From positions 334,085-398,084 of the forward strand of contig NZ_RQRU01000003.1 in assembly GCF_004335015.1 (NCBI RefSeq): a DNA stretch of 64,000 nucleotides, read 5' to 3'. Each line of letters begins with the position of its first letter. The stretch's first letter is position 1. Shown here in pieces: positions 37,907 to 47,012 of the stretch. This stretch comes from Psychrobacter pygoscelis (lineage in GTDB: Bacteria; Pseudomonadota; Gammaproteobacteria; Pseudomonadales; Moraxellaceae). Below the pieces are notes generated by a model. It was given only the letters and a program-made list of their open reading frames with translations. It did no database searches and was not told the origin of the DNA. Both the position numbers and the translations under genes were made by a program.

Positions 37907-38560
37907 TGATTACTGATCGTATTTAAAAGCTTTCATGATAAAAATATTATTTTAACCAGCTCGGGTAATCGACCTAAGCCACGAAAAATGAGTGCTATTG
38001 CTAGCATTGACGGAGTTTTTATTATAATCACTCTGTAATTATTGTATAGTTTTGTCCGCAAGGCATGCCAGCCTATAGTCGGCCTGCACTAGTTGAGCAA
38101 ACTTGACTTATACTATCTACTGTATTTCTAATGGGCTGACTTTCTAATAGCCTATATAGTCGATTCTAAATACAATAGCGTTGTTGCATTATGAGTCGGT
38201 ACTGGTATAGATTTTTTGGCTTACTATAGTCACGTTAAGAGAGACTGCAACTGCAAAAGTTTATTCCACTACCGCTGTAGCGTTATTATAATAAAGTTAG
38301 TATAGCTAAGCTTGAAGCTGAGCAGTGATAAGTATCCCGAATCGCTAGCTGTCAGTTACAATTGCCCACTTCTAACCTTGACTTGCAGCAATGGCAAGAT
38401 TCGTATACTAGACAAATCTCAGACTTACTATAAAATTCAGCTATAATACCCCTTTAAGTGATACGGTGCTTGATGATCTAATAACCTAATTCAAGACACC
38501 TAGAAACATGCTTTACTTGACCTCATTAACCTCAATACTATTCACTAAAATAAGTAAAAT
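37907..38560. other. Spacer between the Lon-like gene and the WYL regulator gene
   Basis: 654 AT-rich bases containing the second type B foldback element (about 38190-38310). No terminator with a clear T-tract and no gene were recognised. Confidence 0.4.
38190..38310 (+). repeat. Foldback element, type B copy 2
   Basis: CGGTACTGGTATAGATTTTT on the left mirrors CAAAAGTTTATTCCACTACC on the right. The right arm (ACCGCTGTAGCGTT...TTAGTATA) matches that of the copy at 18016-18125. The outer ends are more degraded than in copy 1, so the boundaries are approximate. Confidence 0.6.
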
Positions 38561-39577
38561 ATGGATAAATCATCGACGACGCATGGCGCTGCCACCACTG
38601 CTCGGCAATGGCAAGTGCTCTCTCAATTAGAGCGAGGCCGCTGGGTGGGTACTGCACATATCTATGAGCAGCTTAATATGGCAGGGTTTGAGGTCAGCCT
38701 TCGAACAGTGCAGCGTGACTTGAATGCTTTGGCCAAACGCTTTCCCATCGAGAAAAACAATGCCAACCCTCAAGGTTGGCGCTGGCGTGAAGATGCGCCA
38801 TTACAAAGCCTGCCGCATATGAACTTATCGCAGGCTGTGGCGTTCAATATGGTAGAGGCCAATCTCACCCAACTCTTACCACCAGCAATCCTAGATGAGT
38901 TATTCCCTTGGTTTGATTTGGCCCGTCGACAATTAAAAGACAGTAAAGTCACTCACTCGTGGTTAGATAGGGTTCGTATTGAGCCGGCAACTCAGCCTCT
39001 TATCCCGCCGCATATCGAACCGCAATGCAAAGACAACATCTACCATGCACTCTTTAACCAGCGCCAGATTCAAGCAGCGTATACTAGGCGCTCTCAGCCC
39101 GAACCTAGTCAATACTTGCTCAATCCATTAGCCATTGTCCAGCGCGGCGTGGTCATTTATCTTCTGGCCTCTCGGGTGGATGATCCCAAAGCTATCGTTC
39201 GTACTTTTGCCCTGCATAGATTTGAGAATGTCGAGGTCTTAGAGCAATCAGCTATTACCCCTGCTGACTTTGATCTTAATAGTTACTTGGATGATGGTGG
39301 TATGGGATTTGCTCATCCCTTATTTAGCCAACTGCCTGATCGCGGCAAACAAACAGCTGTCAGCCTACGCTTTAAGACTGCCGCTGGCAAAAGCTTGACA
39401 GAAAGTCAGTTAAGCTCAGACCAAGAGGTAATCATGCATGACGACGACACTATGACCGTCAATGCTACCATCAATCTCACATCACAGCTGGTATGGTGGC
39501 TTCGCGGTTTTGGTGAAGGCTTAATCGATGCCAAACCTGAAATATTGTTTGCCGCGGTCAATCAGGAGCCATTGTGA
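38561..39577 (+). CDS. WYL-domain transcriptional regulator
   Basis: 338 residues. An N-terminal winged helix-turn-helix (about 12-75, with ISTEL-like EQLNMAGFEVSLRTVQRDLN) is followed by a WYL domain at roughly 150-235. The YLLNPLAIVQRGVVIYLLAS segment is the WYL core, and a WCX-type C-terminus (VSLRFKTAAGKSL...) follows. Such regulators sense ligands, often nucleic acids or small molecules, and frequently control DNA-repair or defence genes. No autoregulatory palindrome was identified upstream. The next gene, a TerD-domain protein 180 bases downstream on the same strand, is a possible target. Confidence 0.87.
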   Translation: MDKSSTTHGAATTARQWQVLSQLERGRWVGTAHIYEQLNMAGFEVSLRTVQRDLNALAKRFPIEKNNANPQGWRWREDAPLQSLPHMNLSQAVAFNMVEANLTQLLPPAILDELFPWFDLARRQLKDSKVTHSWLDRVRIEPATQPLIPPHIEPQCKDNIYHALFNQRQIQAAYTRRSQPEPSQYLLNPLAIVQRGVVIYLLASRVDDPKAIVRTFALHRFENVEVLEQSAITPADFDLNSYLDDGGMGFAHPLFSQLPDRGKQTAVSLRFKTAAGKSLTESQLSSDQEVIMHDDDTMTVNATINLTSQLVWWLRGFGEGLIDAKPEILFAAVNQEPL

Positions 39578-39757
39578 GGCGCGTGGAGTGGCAATTTAGG
39601 GGTTAATAGATTAGCGCTGTAGCTTAGTAGTTTTTATTACCTAGCTGTAAGATTTAACCACGTTAGCTAAATTTAGCTGACACCACACTGGCCTTAATCC
39701 ATAACATACTAATCTATCGCTATTTACAACTGTCCAATATCAAATAAAAGGATAACT

Positions 39758-40441
39758 ATGTCAGAGTCAATGACCAACCATATTGCCGCTCCGCTATCGT
39801 TGGTATCCGATACCCTGAGCGCACTAGGATTAAGACTAGAAGCTCTCCATTATGGGTTAAACTTCAAAGCGACCGAGGCCACTTTACCGGGACTAATGAA
39901 CAAAATTCGCAAGAATCAAGGTGAGATGGACTTAGATATATCTTGTATGCTCTATGATGCCAAAAGCAATCTGCTAGATACGGTTTGGTTTAAAGAGCTG
40001 CGTGATAGCTCTGAGACTGTCCGTCATCAGGGTGATAGCTTAAATGGCAAAGATCGCGGCAAGCAAGCTGAATATGAAGGTTCGGTAGATCCTGAACAAA
40101 TCGTCATTCGGCTAGCTAGCGTACCGAGTCATGTGGCTCATATCGCTCTGGTCTTAAGCTCTTACTACGGTCAGCCTATTCGCTCAATAGAGGCCGGCAG
40201 CTTACACCTTAGCGATGATGAAGGCAATGTGGCTTTTAACGTCGACTTAACGACTCTGCCGCCAGACTGTAATGCTTTATGGGTTGCTCATCTACGCCGC
40301 GAGATTGATGATTGGCATTTAACCGTTCAGAATCTCCCTACAGACAGCAATAATATACCCAAAATGGCTAAGTTTATTAGCCATGAGTTGAGACGCTCAT
40401 TACCCGTCGAAGCCAAGTTAATGAAATCACCAATAAACTAA
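39758..40441 (+). CDS. TerD-domain protein
   Basis: 227 residues. The core (LRLEALHYGLNFKATEATL..., DLDISCMLYDAKSNLLDTVW, then HQGDSLNGKDRG and RLASVPSHVAHIALVLSSY) follows the TerD fold, including the Asp residues that bind calcium in family members (DLDISCMLYD and GDSLNG). TerD proteins occur in tellurite/phage/stress-resistance loci, usually as several paralogues with TerC; here it stands alone. AAGGA lies seven bases before the ATG. Whether it gives stress tolerance cannot be decided. The WYL regulator upstream may control it. Confidence 0.85.
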   Translation: MSESMTNHIAAPLSLVSDTLSALGLRLEALHYGLNFKATEATLPGLMNKIRKNQGEMDLDISCMLYDAKSNLLDTVWFKELRDSSETVRHQGDSLNGKDRGKQAEYEGSVDPEQIVIRLASVPSHVAHIALVLSSYYGQPIRSIEAGSLHLSDDEGNVAFNVDLTTLPPDCNALWVAHLRREIDDWHLTVQNLPTDSNNIPKMAKFISHELRRSLPVEAKLMKSPIN

Positions 40442-40535
40442 GCGCTTCTCTTATTCTTATACCCTCTTAATAGCTAGTCGTTATAGAATCGATAGCTTTA
40501 AAGTTAATAGCCACAAAATCAATAGTAATAAAGCT

Positions 40536-40570
40536 AGCCTAAGACATATAGTGACTTTATGTCTTGGGCT
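40536..40570. terminator. Hairpin between convergent TerD and ion-channel genes
   Basis: AGCCTAAGACATA pairs with TATGTCTTGGGCT (one wobble) around a 9-base loop. The minus-strand exit has CTTTATTA and the plus-strand exit lacks a T-tract, so it is a moderate terminator candidate, more likely for the minus strand. Confidence 0.55.
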
Positions 40571-40629
40571 AAAGCTAACTGACACTAGCTTATTTTAGCT
40601 ATTGCTCTATCATCAATTCCTATAATCAT

Positions 40630-41610
40630 CTAGTCGAGTCGCTCACCGCAGTGCGGACAGAAATTCTTTTTGATAAAGGCTTGCTCTCGTTGCTCTATAC
40701 TTTGCTCACGTAGAACTTGCAGCACAATATCTTGAGCTTGCTCCTTATCCAAGCCCAGCTCTTTACGGATATTCTCAATTTTCATCTGATTGCGCACCAG
40801 ATCTAGATCACCTTCTAGCAATAGTTCTCGAAAGCGCTGCTCAAGCTCCTCTCGGCGCTGCGATAGCTCGTTGGCCAGACCTGTCGCTAAGATACCTGCA
40901 GGAAGCGCCGCTAGACCTACCCCTAGAATGGTTATAATCGCACCCAATATTTTACCGGCCATGGTGATCGGAATGACATCGCCATAACCAACGGTAGTTA
41001 AGGTCACTACCGCCCACCACATAGACTTAGGAATTGACTCAAATTCATCAGGTTGAGCCTGATTTTCTACCAAGTAAATACCACTAGAGGCGGTCACGAT
41101 CAATATCACTAATATAAATAAAACGGCTTGAAAGGAGCCACGCTCTTTGTTCAACACCACCAATAAAATACGCATCGAAGCAAAGTAGCGTGTCAACTTT
41201 AATAGTCTAATGAGCCGCAGTATCCGTAAGAATCGCAGGTCGATATTGACATAGAAATTTAAGTAAGCGGGGCCGATAGCGATAAGGTCGATTAGAGCGC
41301 CTGGGCTTTTGATCCACTGCCAGCGCTGCTCCCAATTATTCCTTTCGGGATCTTGCTCAACGATAGACCATAGTCTTAAGAGGTATTCAATGGTAAAAAC
41401 GACAATTGAGAAGTTCTCAAACCATATAAACAGCTGTTGGTTGGGGTAATACCAAACGTCAACCGACTCAGCAATCATGGCAGTGACATTCGTTAAGATA
41501 AGTAATATTAAAAAATAATCTACGTACCGGCTAAGCCTTGAGTAGTGATGCTTATTTTGTAAATTGTTATAAACGAAAAGACGTAAGCGATGGATGAGGT
41601 GGGAAGGCAT
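40630..41610 (-). CDS. Voltage-gated-type potassium channel subunit with a C-terminal zinc ribbon
   Basis: 326 residues, six membrane helices. The S4 segment (RFLRILRLIRLLKLTRYF, about 126-143) has regularly spaced Arg. The pore loop carries TVGYGD (206-211), the potassium selectivity filter, before the S6 helix (ILGVGLAALPAGILATGLAN). A cytoplasmic coiled-coil-like tail rich in Glu/Arg follows (residues 250-315) and ends with FCPHCGERLD, half of a zinc ribbon. TAGGA precedes the ATG. The Cys pair at the very end could complete a zinc site between subunits; that is inference. It is convergent with the TerD gene. Confidence 0.92.
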   Translation of the reverse strand: MPSHLIHRLRLFVYNNLQNKHHYSRLSRYVDYFLILLILTNVTAMIAESVDVWYYPNQQLFIWFENFSIVVFTIEYLLRLWSIVEQDPERNNWEQRWQWIKSPGALIDLIAIGPAYLNFYVNIDLRFLRILRLIRLLKLTRYFASMRILLVVLNKERGSFQAVLFILVILIVTASSGIYLVENQAQPDEFESIPKSMWWAVVTLTTVGYGDVIPITMAGKILGAIITILGVGLAALPAGILATGLANELSQRREELEQRFRELLLEGDLDLVRNQMKIENIRKELGLDKEQAQDIVLQVLREQSIEQREQAFIKKNFCPHCGERLD

Positions 41611-41877
41611 ACCATTCCTAAGCTTTGGTAAAAGTTAGTAAGAATTAGACGATTGTAAAATTAGGATTATAACCGCTATTATTACACAACGATTAAAGAT
41701 GACACGCTATTTTTTAATATGCGCCAAAATAGATCCGCGAGCAACTGATAGTTAATACCAATACCGACTAAGCGTTGGTCTAAATTTGGATACTAACTTC
41801 AGGACTGATTACTTAACTATCTACAAGCTTCCCCTTTATCAGATCAGCTACGTAAAGGAATAGTTAAATATAATAGG

Positions 41878-42105
41878 TTAGATATGATAGGTTAAATATA
41901 TCGCCGATAAACTAACTAATAACACACAGACCAAGCCAATGTGAAATATTCTCTGCTCTAGCCTACCATCGGCCTTATCTTCTAAGCCAAATACCAGTGC
42001 AGAGCCACATTTTGGACAGCAATCATTATTACTGATAATGAGTATCAGGCTTTTAGCACACTCACAGCGTGACGGTGAGTTGCTACAATAGCCTCTAATT
42101 AACAT
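41878..42105 (-). CDS. Small zinc-ribbon membrane protein (hypothetical)
   Basis: 75 residues. Four Cys in two pairs (C-E-C near residues 14-16 and C-P-K-C near 30-33) suggest a zinc-ribbon-like fold, followed by one membrane helix at about 54-72 (HIGLVCVLLVSLSAIYL). AGGAGAGG lies 16 bases upstream of the ATG, farther than ideal. The cysteine pattern and tail helix argue that it is real, but its length leaves doubt. It is upstream of and co-directional with the ion-channel gene, which also ends with a C-P-x-C motif. Confidence 0.5.
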   Translation of the reverse strand: MLIRGYCSNSPSRCECAKSLILIISNNDCCPKCGSALVFGLEDKADGRLEQRIFHIGLVCVLLVSLSAIYLTYHI

Positions 42106-42380
42106 AAATTATCACTAAAAACCTCTCCTCTCATACAAGCACACTTGTAAATTGAGCATTTAAACAATTTATCACTATCCATAACTTTAGGGTTATCCCT
42201 AAGAGCAAAGTTGATTAAATTTAATCCTATAGGCACTCAGTATCTATACAATAACTATCAGTGATTTTATCATTACCGTTATTTAGCATAACTTATTTTT
42301 TGCACAGATATCAGTAAATTATTAATTTGGCTTAATACTTAAAGCAATTATTCAATATTTTCTAACCAGTAAAGTTAAGG
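42106..42380. other. Spacer before the aceF terminator
   Basis: AT-rich, stops in all frames, nothing recognised beyond the upstream region of the small zinc-ribbon gene. Confidence 0.3.
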
Positions 42381-42381
42381 T

Positions 42382-42416
42382 AAAAAAAGACCATCAATTG
42401 ATGGTCTTTTTTTTTG
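42382..42416 (-). terminator. Strong terminator after aceF, symmetric
   Basis: AAAGACCATCAA and TTGATGGTCTTT form a 12-bp perfect palindrome without a spacer. It has seven A on the left and nine T on the right in plus orientation, so it can act on both strands. It lies about 16 bases past the aceF stop. Confidence 0.9.
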
Positions 42417-42431
42417 CTTATATAGCCTAAA

Positions 42432-44147
42432 TTAAAGCAAGATACGTCTTGGGTCAGCGAGTAGCTTAGCGATGTAACGAGTGAATACCGCTGCATCAGC
42501 ACCGTTAATGACTCTATGATCATATGACAGTGACAATGGCAACATAAGTCGTGGCTCAAACGTCTGCTTCTCTTCATTCCAGCGCGGCTGCTTGGTCGCT
42601 TCGGAGATACCTAAGATACCAACCTGTGGCCAGTTGACCAGCGGCGTGAAGTAAGTACCACCGAGATTGCCCTGACTGGAGATGGTAAAGCTAGCACCTT
42701 GAAGATCCTTAGTGCCAAGCTTTTTGTCCCGAGCCTTAGCAGCCAACTCACCAATCTCAATGGCGAGCTGCTTGATACCCTTCGCTTGTGCATCCTTGAT
42801 AACAGGAACAATCAGGCCATCATCAGTCGCTACTGCAATACCCATATTGACTGATTTTCGCACGATAATTTGTGTATTATCATCACTAAGATGGCTATTG
42901 AACTTAGGATGCTGAGTAAGGGCATATGCTGTCGCCTTGACAATAAAGGCCAAAATAGTCAGACCAATACCTTGCTTCTTAAAGTCACCTTTAAGCTCAC
43001 CGCGCAGTGCCTCTGTATCAGTAATGTCAGCAAGATCAAACTGAGTAACCTGCGGCAAAAGGGTATTGTAGTTTAGCTGAGGGATAGAGACTTTTTGCAG
43101 TCTTGACAAGTCAACTGTCTCGGTCTCGCCCCAAATCTCTGTCTTACTCATGTCTGGTAAGTTTGGTAAGCCGCGACTGGCTGTACCAGTCGCTACCGAA
43201 GCGCTTGCCGCAGTGCCGCTGATACGCGATTTGACATAAGCAAACAAGTCTTCTTTAACAATACGCTCATTGACGGCTGAGCCTGAGACTTGAGTGATAT
43301 CGATACCTAGCTGACGCGCAAGCTTACGTACTGCAGGGCCAGCATAAACCTCTGTTAGCTTATCATTAACTTCAGATTCACTTAGCTTTTTACTGCTAGC
43401 TTGACTTGGCGCAGGCTTAGCAGGTGGCGATTGCTTTTTAGCTTTTGTTTCAGCTGCCTTGTCTGCTGCATCAGCTTTTGCAGACTCGCCATCAGACTCA
43501 GAAGATTGCGCAGCGGCAGGTTTACTAGCGGATTGCCCACCGACAATCACAATAAAGTCTTGACCATTAGTAACCGTGTCACCTGCATTAACCAAGATCT
43601 TCTCAATAGTACCTGACACCGGAGCTGGTACTTCAACTGACGCCTTATCAGACTCAATAAGTAGGATAGACTGCTCGGCTTCTACCTTATCGCCTACGGC
43701 TACCATCACTTCTGCCACTTGAGCTTCTTCAACCCCAAGGTCTGGAAGCGCATAAGTTGTTGGCTCTGCTGCGCCTGAGTCAGCGGATGTCGCAGAACTT
43801 TCAGCATCAGTCTCACTCGCTTTATCTTTTTGACTGTCACTGGCAGCGTGTTCATTAGCAGGCGCTGCTTGCTCTTCAGCATCATCTTTAGAGTCAGAAT
43901 CAGACTCTACCTCTTCACTATCCGCAGCTTCAAGCTCAAGCAACACCGAGCCTTCACTAACCTGATCACCGACGCTGATAGCAATACTAGTGACTTTACC
44001 TGCTGCACTACTTGGCACCTCTACCGATGCCTTATCCGACTCTAGCAATACAATATTGTCATCTTTGGCGATGACATCACCAACGCTGACCATGATTTCA
44101 CTGACTTCGGCACTTTCTACACCTAAATCTGGTGCTTTGATTTCCAT
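42432..44147 (-). CDS. aceF: Pyruvate dehydrogenase E2, dihydrolipoamide acetyltransferase
   Basis: Core of the pyruvate dehydrogenase complex. Two lipoyl domains are present (about 1-73 and 127-205), each with ESDKASVEVP, the lysine being the lipoylation site made by LipB/LipA. Ala/Ser/Asp-rich swinging linkers separate them. The E1/E3-binding domain reads AGPAVRKLARQLGIDITQV near 273-291. The catalytic domain ends with LSLSYDHRVINGADAAVFTR, with the His-Asp pair typical of E2. 571 residues, one lipoyl domain fewer than in E. coli. GGAGAAA precedes the ATG. It lies 39 bases after aceE, one transcript. Confidence 0.97.
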   Translation of the reverse strand: MEIKAPDLGVESAEVSEIMVSVGDVIAKDDNIVLLESDKASVEVPSSAAGKVTSIAISVGDQVSEGSVLLELEAADSEEVESDSDSKDDAEEQAAPANEHAASDSQKDKASETDAESSATSADSGAAEPTTYALPDLGVEEAQVAEVMVAVGDKVEAEQSILLIESDKASVEVPAPVSGTIEKILVNAGDTVTNGQDFIVIVGGQSASKPAAAQSSESDGESAKADAADKAAETKAKKQSPPAKPAPSQASSKKLSESEVNDKLTEVYAGPAVRKLARQLGIDITQVSGSAVNERIVKEDLFAYVKSRISGTAASASVATGTASRGLPNLPDMSKTEIWGETETVDLSRLQKVSIPQLNYNTLLPQVTQFDLADITDTEALRGELKGDFKKQGIGLTILAFIVKATAYALTQHPKFNSHLSDDNTQIIVRKSVNMGIAVATDDGLIVPVIKDAQAKGIKQLAIEIGELAAKARDKKLGTKDLQGASFTISSQGNLGGTYFTPLVNWPQVGILGISEATKQPRWNEEKQTFEPRLMLPLSLSYDHRVINGADAAVFTRYIAKLLADPRRILL

Positions 44148-44186
44148 GATATTTCTCCAATTCCGTATTATTAGCTTCTGCCGTTA

Positions 44187-47012
44187 TTATTCTTTGATGT
44201 CGTCATCATCTAATAGTGCGGCATCAGCTTGATCTTCAGCGCGACCTTCACTGCTAATTTCATCATCATCCTCTTCAATCAATTCAGGAACTGGATGTGG
44301 TTTAACATTGTCTGGACCGGGCGCATCAGGGAAATGATCAAAGTGTGGCTGCGGCTGCCAAGCTGGCGGCTGATCGACATCAATATCAAAGCTGGCAATC
44401 GCATCTTTGACCAGTCGCATCTCAACCTCGCCCTCATCCGCCAAGCGTTTTAGCGTAGCGACAACAATATGCTCAGCATTGACGTTAAAGAAGCTACGTA
44501 GCTTTTCACGACTATCTGAGCGGCCAAAGCCATCAGTACCTAGTGTGGTATAAGGACGATTGTCTGGCAACCAACCACGGATCTGCTCAGCGTACGTACG
44601 CATATAGTCAGTCGCTGCTACCACAATACCATCATGCGGAGCTAACTGCTCAGTGACCCAAGGCACTTTCTCTTCGTCTAATGGATGTAGACGATTATAG
44701 TCATCACAAGCCATACCATCTCGCGTCAGCTCATTAAAGCTGGTAACGCTCCAAACATTAGCTTTGATATTGAACTCTTCACTCAATATACGGGCCGCTT
44801 TTTGGACTTCACGTAATATTACCCCAGAGCCGAGCAGCTGAACTTGGATACTGCCTTCTTTATCAGAATTATCTTCTAACAGATACATACCACGTTTGAT
44901 GCCTTCTTCAACGCCTTCAGGCATCGCAGGATGCTCATAGTTTTCATTCATCAAGGTGATGTAATAGTAGACACGCTCACCTTCGCCATACATACGGCGC
45001 AGACCATCGTGCATAATGACGGCTAACTCGTAGCCATAGCAAGGATCATAGCTGACACAGTTTGGCACTGTACCAAAGAGTACTTGTGAATGACCATCTT
45101 GATGCTGTAGGCCTTCACCGTTTAGCGTAGTTCGACCTGCGGTAGCACCGAGTAAGAAACCTTGAGCTTGGCAATCTCCTGCTGCCCATGCAAGATCGCC
45201 TACACGCTGGAAACCAAACATAGAATAATAGATATATAGTGGGATCATCGGCAAAGCATTGACCGAGTAGCTGGTCGCTAAAGCAATCCAAGCGCTCATT
45301 GCCCCCGCTTCATTGATGCCTTCCTCAAGCATGTGGCCATCTTTGGCTTCTTTATAGCCCATTAGCGCATCGCTATCTTCTGGCGTATAAGTCTGACCGG
45401 CTGCTGAGTAAATCCCTAGCTGACGGAACATACCTTCTAGACCAAAAGTTCGCGCCTCATCAGGGACAATAGGCACGACGCGGTCTTGAATGTCCTTGTT
45501 TTTTAGCATTGCTGAGAGCAAGCGTACAAATACCATTGTGGTAGACTGCTCTTTACCTTTACTGCCTTGTAATACCCGATCAAACATCGATAGTTCAGGG
45601 ATTTCAAGTGGGATATGACCACTACGACGGTTAGGCAGATGGCCTCCTAACGCCTCTCTGCGTCCTTTTAGATAACGCATCTCTGCTGAGTCTTCAGCTG
45701 GACGATAAAATGGCAGATTCTGTAGCTCATCATCAGTAAATGGCAGATCAAAACGATCGCGGAAGTATAGCAGCGCGTCTTCGTCAAGCTTCTTAATCTG
45801 GTGAGTCTTGTTGACTGATTGAGCCTGCGAGGATAGACCATAACCTTTGACTGTCTTCACTAGTACAACAGTAGGCTGCCCTTTAGACTTCATCGCCTCA
45901 CTAAATGCGGTATAGACTTTTACTGGGTCATGACCACCACGATTAAGCCTAGCGATATCCTCGTTAGTGAGCGCGTCGGCCATCTCTTTTAGCTCAGGGT
46001 ACTTTCCAAAGAACTCTTCACGGATAAATTGTGGATCACGGGCCTCATAAAGTTGATACTCACCATCAACGACCTCTTCCATACGCTGTTTTAAAGCGCC
46101 GCTCTCATCATTGGCCAGTAATGGGTCCCAGTTGCCGCCCCAGATAAGTTTAATCACGCGCCAGCCAGCACCGCGGAAGACAGACTCAAGCTCTTGAATG
46201 ATTTTACCGTTACCACGAACTGGGCCATCTAAGCGTTGTAAATTACAGTTGACCACCCAGATAAGATTGTCCAGCTTCTCACGGCCAGCTAAGGAGATTG
46301 CGCCTAAGCTTTCTGGCTCATCCGTTTCACCATCACCCAAGAACGCCCAAATCTTGCGGCCTTCATCTTCTAGTAGACCACGATTGACCATGTAATTTTG
46401 CACATGAGCGTGATAGATAGACATGATCGGGCCAAGACCCATTGAGACCGTTGGGAACTGCCAATAGTCAGGCATTAAATAAGGATGTGGGTAGCTCGAC
46501 AGACCTTTACCCCCGACTTCACGGCGGAAGTTCTCTAGCTGCTCTTCAGTCAAACGGCCTTCTAGGAATGAGCGGGCGTAGATACCAGGTGCAGAATGGC
46601 CTTGGTAATAAATCATATCGCCACCAAAGTGATCGCTGGCAGCACGGAAGATATGGTTAAACCCAGTCTCATAAAGTGTCGCACTGGAGGCGAATGTCGC
46701 CAAATGCCCACCAAGATCGTCGTCATTCTGGTTGGCACGCATCACCATAGCTAAGGCGTTATAACGAACTAAAGCGCGGATTTTGCGCTCTATATGGAGG
46801 TCACCAGGATATGCTGGCTCGTCTTCTGCAGGGATTGTATTGATATAAGCGGTGTCAAGACGGTTAAATGGTAAACCCTCTTGCACTGCCATGTTATACA
46901 AGGCTTTTAACAAAAACTGAGCTCGATCTTTGTCAGCATGTTTTATGACCGACTCAAAGGCATCTAGCCACTCTTGGGTTTCTAGCCTGTCGGCATCCTT
47001 GTAATAATTCAT
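44187..47012 (-). CDS. aceE: Pyruvate dehydrogenase E1 component (homodimeric type)
   Basis: Thiamine-diphosphate enzyme that decarboxylates pyruvate and passes the acetyl group to AceF. GDGETDEPESLGAISLAGRE contains the G-D-G start of the ThDP motif, and WVVNCNLQRLDGPVRGNGKI its N-x-x-x-x-D-G-x-V end. HLATFASSATLYETGFNHIF and YYQGHSAPGIYARSFLEGR belong to the E. coli-type enzyme. 941 residues against 887 in E. coli: the acidic tail after position ~890 (ending LIEEDDDEISSEGRAEDQAD and further acidic residues) is extra. AAGGACAG precedes the ATG. No pdhR regulator gene is adjacent. Confidence 0.97.
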   Translation of the reverse strand: MNYYKDADRLETQEWLDAFESVIKHADKDRAQFLLKALYNMAVQEGLPFNRLDTAYINTIPAEDEPAYPGDLHIERKIRALVRYNALAMVMRANQNDDDLGGHLATFASSATLYETGFNHIFRAASDHFGGDMIYYQGHSAPGIYARSFLEGRLTEEQLENFRREVGGKGLSSYPHPYLMPDYWQFPTVSMGLGPIMSIYHAHVQNYMVNRGLLEDEGRKIWAFLGDGETDEPESLGAISLAGREKLDNLIWVVNCNLQRLDGPVRGNGKIIQELESVFRGAGWRVIKLIWGGNWDPLLANDESGALKQRMEEVVDGEYQLYEARDPQFIREEFFGKYPELKEMADALTNEDIARLNRGGHDPVKVYTAFSEAMKSKGQPTVVLVKTVKGYGLSSQAQSVNKTHQIKKLDEDALLYFRDRFDLPFTDDELQNLPFYRPAEDSAEMRYLKGRREALGGHLPNRRSGHIPLEIPELSMFDRVLQGSKGKEQSTTMVFVRLLSAMLKNKDIQDRVVPIVPDEARTFGLEGMFRQLGIYSAAGQTYTPEDSDALMGYKEAKDGHMLEEGINEAGAMSAWIALATSYSVNALPMIPLYIYYSMFGFQRVGDLAWAAGDCQAQGFLLGATAGRTTLNGEGLQHQDGHSQVLFGTVPNCVSYDPCYGYELAVIMHDGLRRMYGEGERVYYYITLMNENYEHPAMPEGVEEGIKRGMYLLEDNSDKEGSIQVQLLGSGVILREVQKAARILSEEFNIKANVWSVTSFNELTRDGMACDDYNRLHPLDEEKVPWVTEQLAPHDGIVVAATDYMRTYAEQIRGWLPDNRPYTTLGTDGFGRSDSREKLRSFFNVNAEHIVVATLKRLADEGEVEMRLVKDAIASFDIDVDQPPAWQPQPHFDHFPDAPGPDNVKPHPVPELIEEDDDEISSEGRAEDQADAALLDDDDIKE

